Of a stretch of 64,000 nt of DNA, positions 61,844-64,000 are shown piece by piece. Numbering within the stretch: position 1 is the first letter of the stretch; every line of letters starts with the position of its first letter. A program made the translations under genes and the position numbers. This DNA is from Methyloferula stellata AR4. Its GTDB lineage: Bacteria; Pseudomonadota; Alphaproteobacteria; Rhizobiales; Beijerinckiaceae. The notes below the pieces were generated by a model, which was not told the DNA's origin, searched no databases, and was given only the letters and a program-made list of their open reading frames with translations. The stretch is from NCBI RefSeq assembly GCF_000385335.1, contig NZ_ARWA01000001.1:3612001-3676000 (forward strand), given 5' to 3'.

Positions 61844-62247
61844 GGCTGGTTCGCCGAATGCACAGAGGTGCAGAATAGCCAAGAGCTCCTCGGCCATGCG
61901 TCAAGGAGCTCCGACTTTCCTTGATGCCATTCAACGCCTATCTACGCCGTTCCCTGGACGGAATACTGCTCGCAAATCCAGACGTTCGATGAACTGACAT
62001 CCGCAAACCGGCTTGCGACCAAATTCGGTATTTCCGGCGCCCAGCCCAACCAACGCTCCCGACGGGCTAGTCACTAAAAGGTCATAGCGCTGTCAAAAGC
62101 AGACATTGGACTGACTTCTTCCTTCAAAGCGAACATCGACACAACTGCAATCCGCACGACGATCGAAATCGAGTTTCCTTTTTGCTATTGTAGCTCTCCC
62201 GCCACGGCACGACATGTTGTCGGTAAGACGCGACCGCGGAGATCATC
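61844..62247. other. Intergenic region
   Basis: 404 nt without a gene. It holds the hairpin at 61883-61911. A frame of 73 codons (61776-61997) overlaps the debranching gene and is rejected. The stretch TTTTTGCTATTGTAGC near 62180 could be part of a promoter for the next gene. Confidence 0.5.
61883..61911 (+). terminator. Stem-loop after the debranching-enzyme gene
   Basis: GAGCTCCT / AGGAGCTC perfect 8-bp stem with a 13-nt loop, 40 nt after the stop codon. Only a weak T-rich stretch (CTTTCCTT) follows, so intrinsic termination is uncertain. Confidence 0.45.
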
Positions 62248-63033
62248 ATGCCTAGGACAAAACTGCAGGAACCGAGAACTGCTACGGCGATAAAGGACGA
62301 GACCGTTGAGCAACAAGCCGGGTCGAACTTAACCGATAAGATCACCGTCAATGCAGCTTTCTCGGGAGTCGGCGCTCCAAATGCTGTCGTGCGTTTCGCA
62401 ATAGACGGAAAGGCAGAAGCCACTACCGCCAACGCGGATGCGGTCGGAGTTTGGACCTTCATCTCGACCGGTCTCGCTGATGGGCAGCACACTGTCGTTG
62501 CCACCGAAACTGACGCGGCCGGCAATCACGGCACAGCTTCACTGACATTTTCGCTCGGCATAATTAAGTCCGCTATAACCCAGGGACCAGGCTCGGAGGA
62601 GACAGCGCAACAAGCAAGCAGCGATGCGCGTGATAAGGCGGATCGTCTCATCAAAATGTTTGTGGATGAAATTAAACGCTCTAATAAGCTGACCGGAGCA
62701 AACAGGCTCGAACTTCGACGAGAGTTACGTCAGCAATACGGAAAGAAAATTGCGCTCGAAATGATGCTTTTCAAAGGCACCAAACAAATATTTGATACCT
62801 ACTCAGTCCATCCGTTAGAGAGAAACTGGATAAAGTGTCGTCCACGCCGGGATAAAACAATCGAAAGACCTGGCACTGAACGAGATTTATCTGAATTGTT
62901 CTGTGTCAAAAACAGCGCAAACGTAACTGAAAATGACGTGCACGACATTGTCACAATGATCATCACCCAATGTGACCCAACACTCACCCGAAGAGACTCT
63001 CAACATAAGGAACTCAGGCCCGAACTGCAGTAA
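62248..63033 (+). CDS. Protein with a single Bap-type Ig-like domain and a helical C-terminus
   Basis: Protein of 261 residues with GGAG six nt before the ATG. Residues ~25-105 match one Ig-like repeat of large adhesins: GAPNAVVRFAIDGKA, GVWTFISTGLADGQHTVVA, TDAAGNHGTASLTF. No signal peptide is seen and the N-terminus is hydrophilic. The C-terminal ~150 residues are helical and charged (RDKADRLIKMFVDEIKRS) and unassigned. One repeat alone is unusual, since such repeats normally occur in tandem in proteins of more than 1000 residues. The GC is lower than in the neighbours, suggesting acquired or decaying sequence. Confidence 0.65.
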   Translation: MPRTKLQEPRTATAIKDETVEQQAGSNLTDKITVNAAFSGVGAPNAVVRFAIDGKAEATTANADAVGVWTFISTGLADGQHTVVATETDAAGNHGTASLTFSLGIIKSAITQGPGSEETAQQASSDARDKADRLIKMFVDEIKRSNKLTGANRLELRRELRQQYGKKIALEMMLFKGTKQIFDTYSVHPLERNWIKCRPRRDKTIERPGTERDLSELFCVKNSANVTENDVHDIVTMIITQCDPTLTRRDSQHKELRPELQ

Positions 63034-63367
63034 GCCTCCTGCGCGCGGATAGCCTCAGATAGGTCTCGATGGCCGTCCTTTTGTGGCATCGGCCGTCTCT
63101 TCAGATAGGCGTTGTCCGCCTCGCCGAGGATTTGACAAGCAGCTGGCGAAATGAACTGAAGCGGCATCGACATAATACCGAGGAGAAGTATCAGCCGCCG
63201 ACCTCCCGAGGCGCCAATACCGGCACTGCGAATCCTCCGAACGTGACATTTGGACAACACTGTCACGCACTCTTCAAGTTAGGCGAACACGCCCAGCACG
63301 TTCGCGCTCATTCATGCTAAATCGCCAATTGGCCCCTGTCACCACGCTTCTGGCTGGCGTTTCGGCA
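63034..63367. other. Intergenic region
   Basis: 334 nt without a supported gene. Several short frames on both strands lack start context. No terminator or operator recognised. Confidence 0.5.
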
Positions 63368-64000
63368 ATGATGTCAGCGCATTTTCTGCGTTTAGCTCTG
63401 ATCGGCACCTTAGCGCTTTCGGGGTGCGTATCTTACGAACCCGACCCGCTCGATCGGGCGCCGACACTTGCCTCTCATGTCTCGATGCTCTCGCAGGCAA
63501 GTGGCGGGGCGATCACCGTTCATGATCTCGATCGCTTGGTCCTTGCCAATAACCCCGATCTTCGCGCGGCGCGAGCGAAGGCCGGCATCGCCGAGGCGCA
63601 GATCATCGAAGCGGGGCTTCTGCCCAACCCTCAGGTTGCACTGTCCTATCCGTTCTTTGTGGCCGGTGCCGGTGGCACAAATGCTTTCAGTGCCGGTCTC
63701 GCGCAGGATTTAAAATCGATTCTGCTGCGACCCACCAAACGCGAGGCAGCGGAGAACGCCGCGGCAGAAATCAATGCCTCGCTGCTTTGGCAGGAGTGGC
63801 AGACAATCGGAAAGGCGCGGCTTCTTTTTGTAGATATCGTTTCAGGCGACAGGGCCGAAAAGCTTATCGAGCGCACACGCAAATTGCTGAGAGAGCGGTT
63901 CGATCTTACGTCGGCGGCGATCAACCAGGGCAATGCGACACTTGCCACCTTATCGCCCGATCTTGTCGCCGTCGGCGATGTTCAAAAGAGCTACGATGAT
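63368..64000 (+). CDS. Outer-membrane efflux lipoprotein (TolC/CusC-like), 5' part
   Basis: Open frame of 211 codons running off the right edge. The signal peptide MMSAHFLRLALIGTLALSGC ends in a lipobox (ALSGC), so it is a lipid-anchored outer-membrane channel. The mature part begins the OEP repeat: VHDLDRLVLANNPDLRAARA, AEAQIIEAGLLPNPQVALSY. ATG 63314 is in frame and could be the start of a longer leader. Periplasmic-adaptor and RND genes are expected further downstream, perhaps for metal or drug efflux. Confidence 0.85.
   Translation, partial: MMSAHFLRLALIGTLALSGCVSYEPDPLDRAPTLASHVSMLSQASGGAITVHDLDRLVLANNPDLRAARAKAGIAEAQIIEAGLLPNPQVALSYPFFVAGAGGTNAFSAGLAQDLKSILLRPTKREAAENAAAEINASLLWQEWQTIGKARLLFVDIVSGDRAEKLIERTRKLLRERFDLTSAAINQGNATLATLSPDLVAVGDVQKSYDD

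Overview
The window looks like a chromosomal segment of an alphaproteobacterium of the Hyphomicrobiales, most likely a Beijerinckiaceae-type organism. This is inferred from the moderately high GC, the alphaproteobacterial gene set (soluble PAS chemoreceptor, HisKA_2 kinase with receiver, DUF3309 protein, DgcA, XRE-cupin regulator) and an oxalate catabolism cluster. No species assignment is possible from the sequence alone. There is one tRNA gene, no rRNA, no CRISPR array and no intact insertion sequence.

Layout. 1-1300: 5' part of ilvI (minus strand) behind a promoter, a branched-chain-rich leader peptide and a terminator hairpin that together look like an attenuator. 1500-5200: a glycosyltransferase plus gmd and fcl for GDP-fucose. 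5200-11250: housekeeping and accessory genes (xanthine phosphoribosyltransferase, CinA-like, MgtC, dipeptide epimerase, MFS permease, XRE-cupin regulator, a hypothetical). 11425-14431: a CHASE3 kinase, a single-domain receiver and a receiver-HisKA_2 kinase in one operon. 14461-29433: a large accessory cluster around SrfB (actin/Hsp70-like ATPase) and SrfC (dynamin-like GTPase). 29630-39569: chemoreceptor, HtrA-type protease, rhodanese, PhzF, NUDIX, cupin, SnoaL, GFA, TetX-like monooxygenase with a divergent MarR regulator, and TauE. 39633-41383: leuA behind a Leu-rich leader peptide and hairpin. 41549-42302: tRNA-Lys(CTT) followed by an integrase remnant. 42442-48134: oxalate uptake and degradation (CoA-transferase, antiporter, frc, oxc). 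48353-64000: envelope and stress-type genes, a 1478-residue CheB-CheR-PAS-kinase-receiver-receiver-LuxR fusion, a glycosyltransferase/debranching enzyme pair, and the start of an efflux outer-membrane lipoprotein.

The most interesting part is 14461-29433. Besides SrfB and SrfC it encodes five single-pass membrane proteins: one TM segment, then a Cys-containing or coiled stretch, then different C-terminal modules (trypsin-like protease, YfaP/DUF2135-like sandwich, five Cys repeats, and two copies of a domain I recognise from the end of enterobacterial SrfA). It also encodes a secreted phosphate-binding-protein/OmpA fusion. The N-terminal domain of SrfA and its C-terminal domain appear to be split over separate proteins here. 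Three sites with the 7-4-7 spacing of a Pho box lie in front of the cluster's promoters. My working model is an envelope-spanning, nucleotide-driven device made under phosphate limitation; the assembly and the phosphate link are inference.

Two amino-acid biosynthetic genes (ilvI, leuA) each carry a plausible attenuation leader. Four large palindromic repeats separate transcription units.
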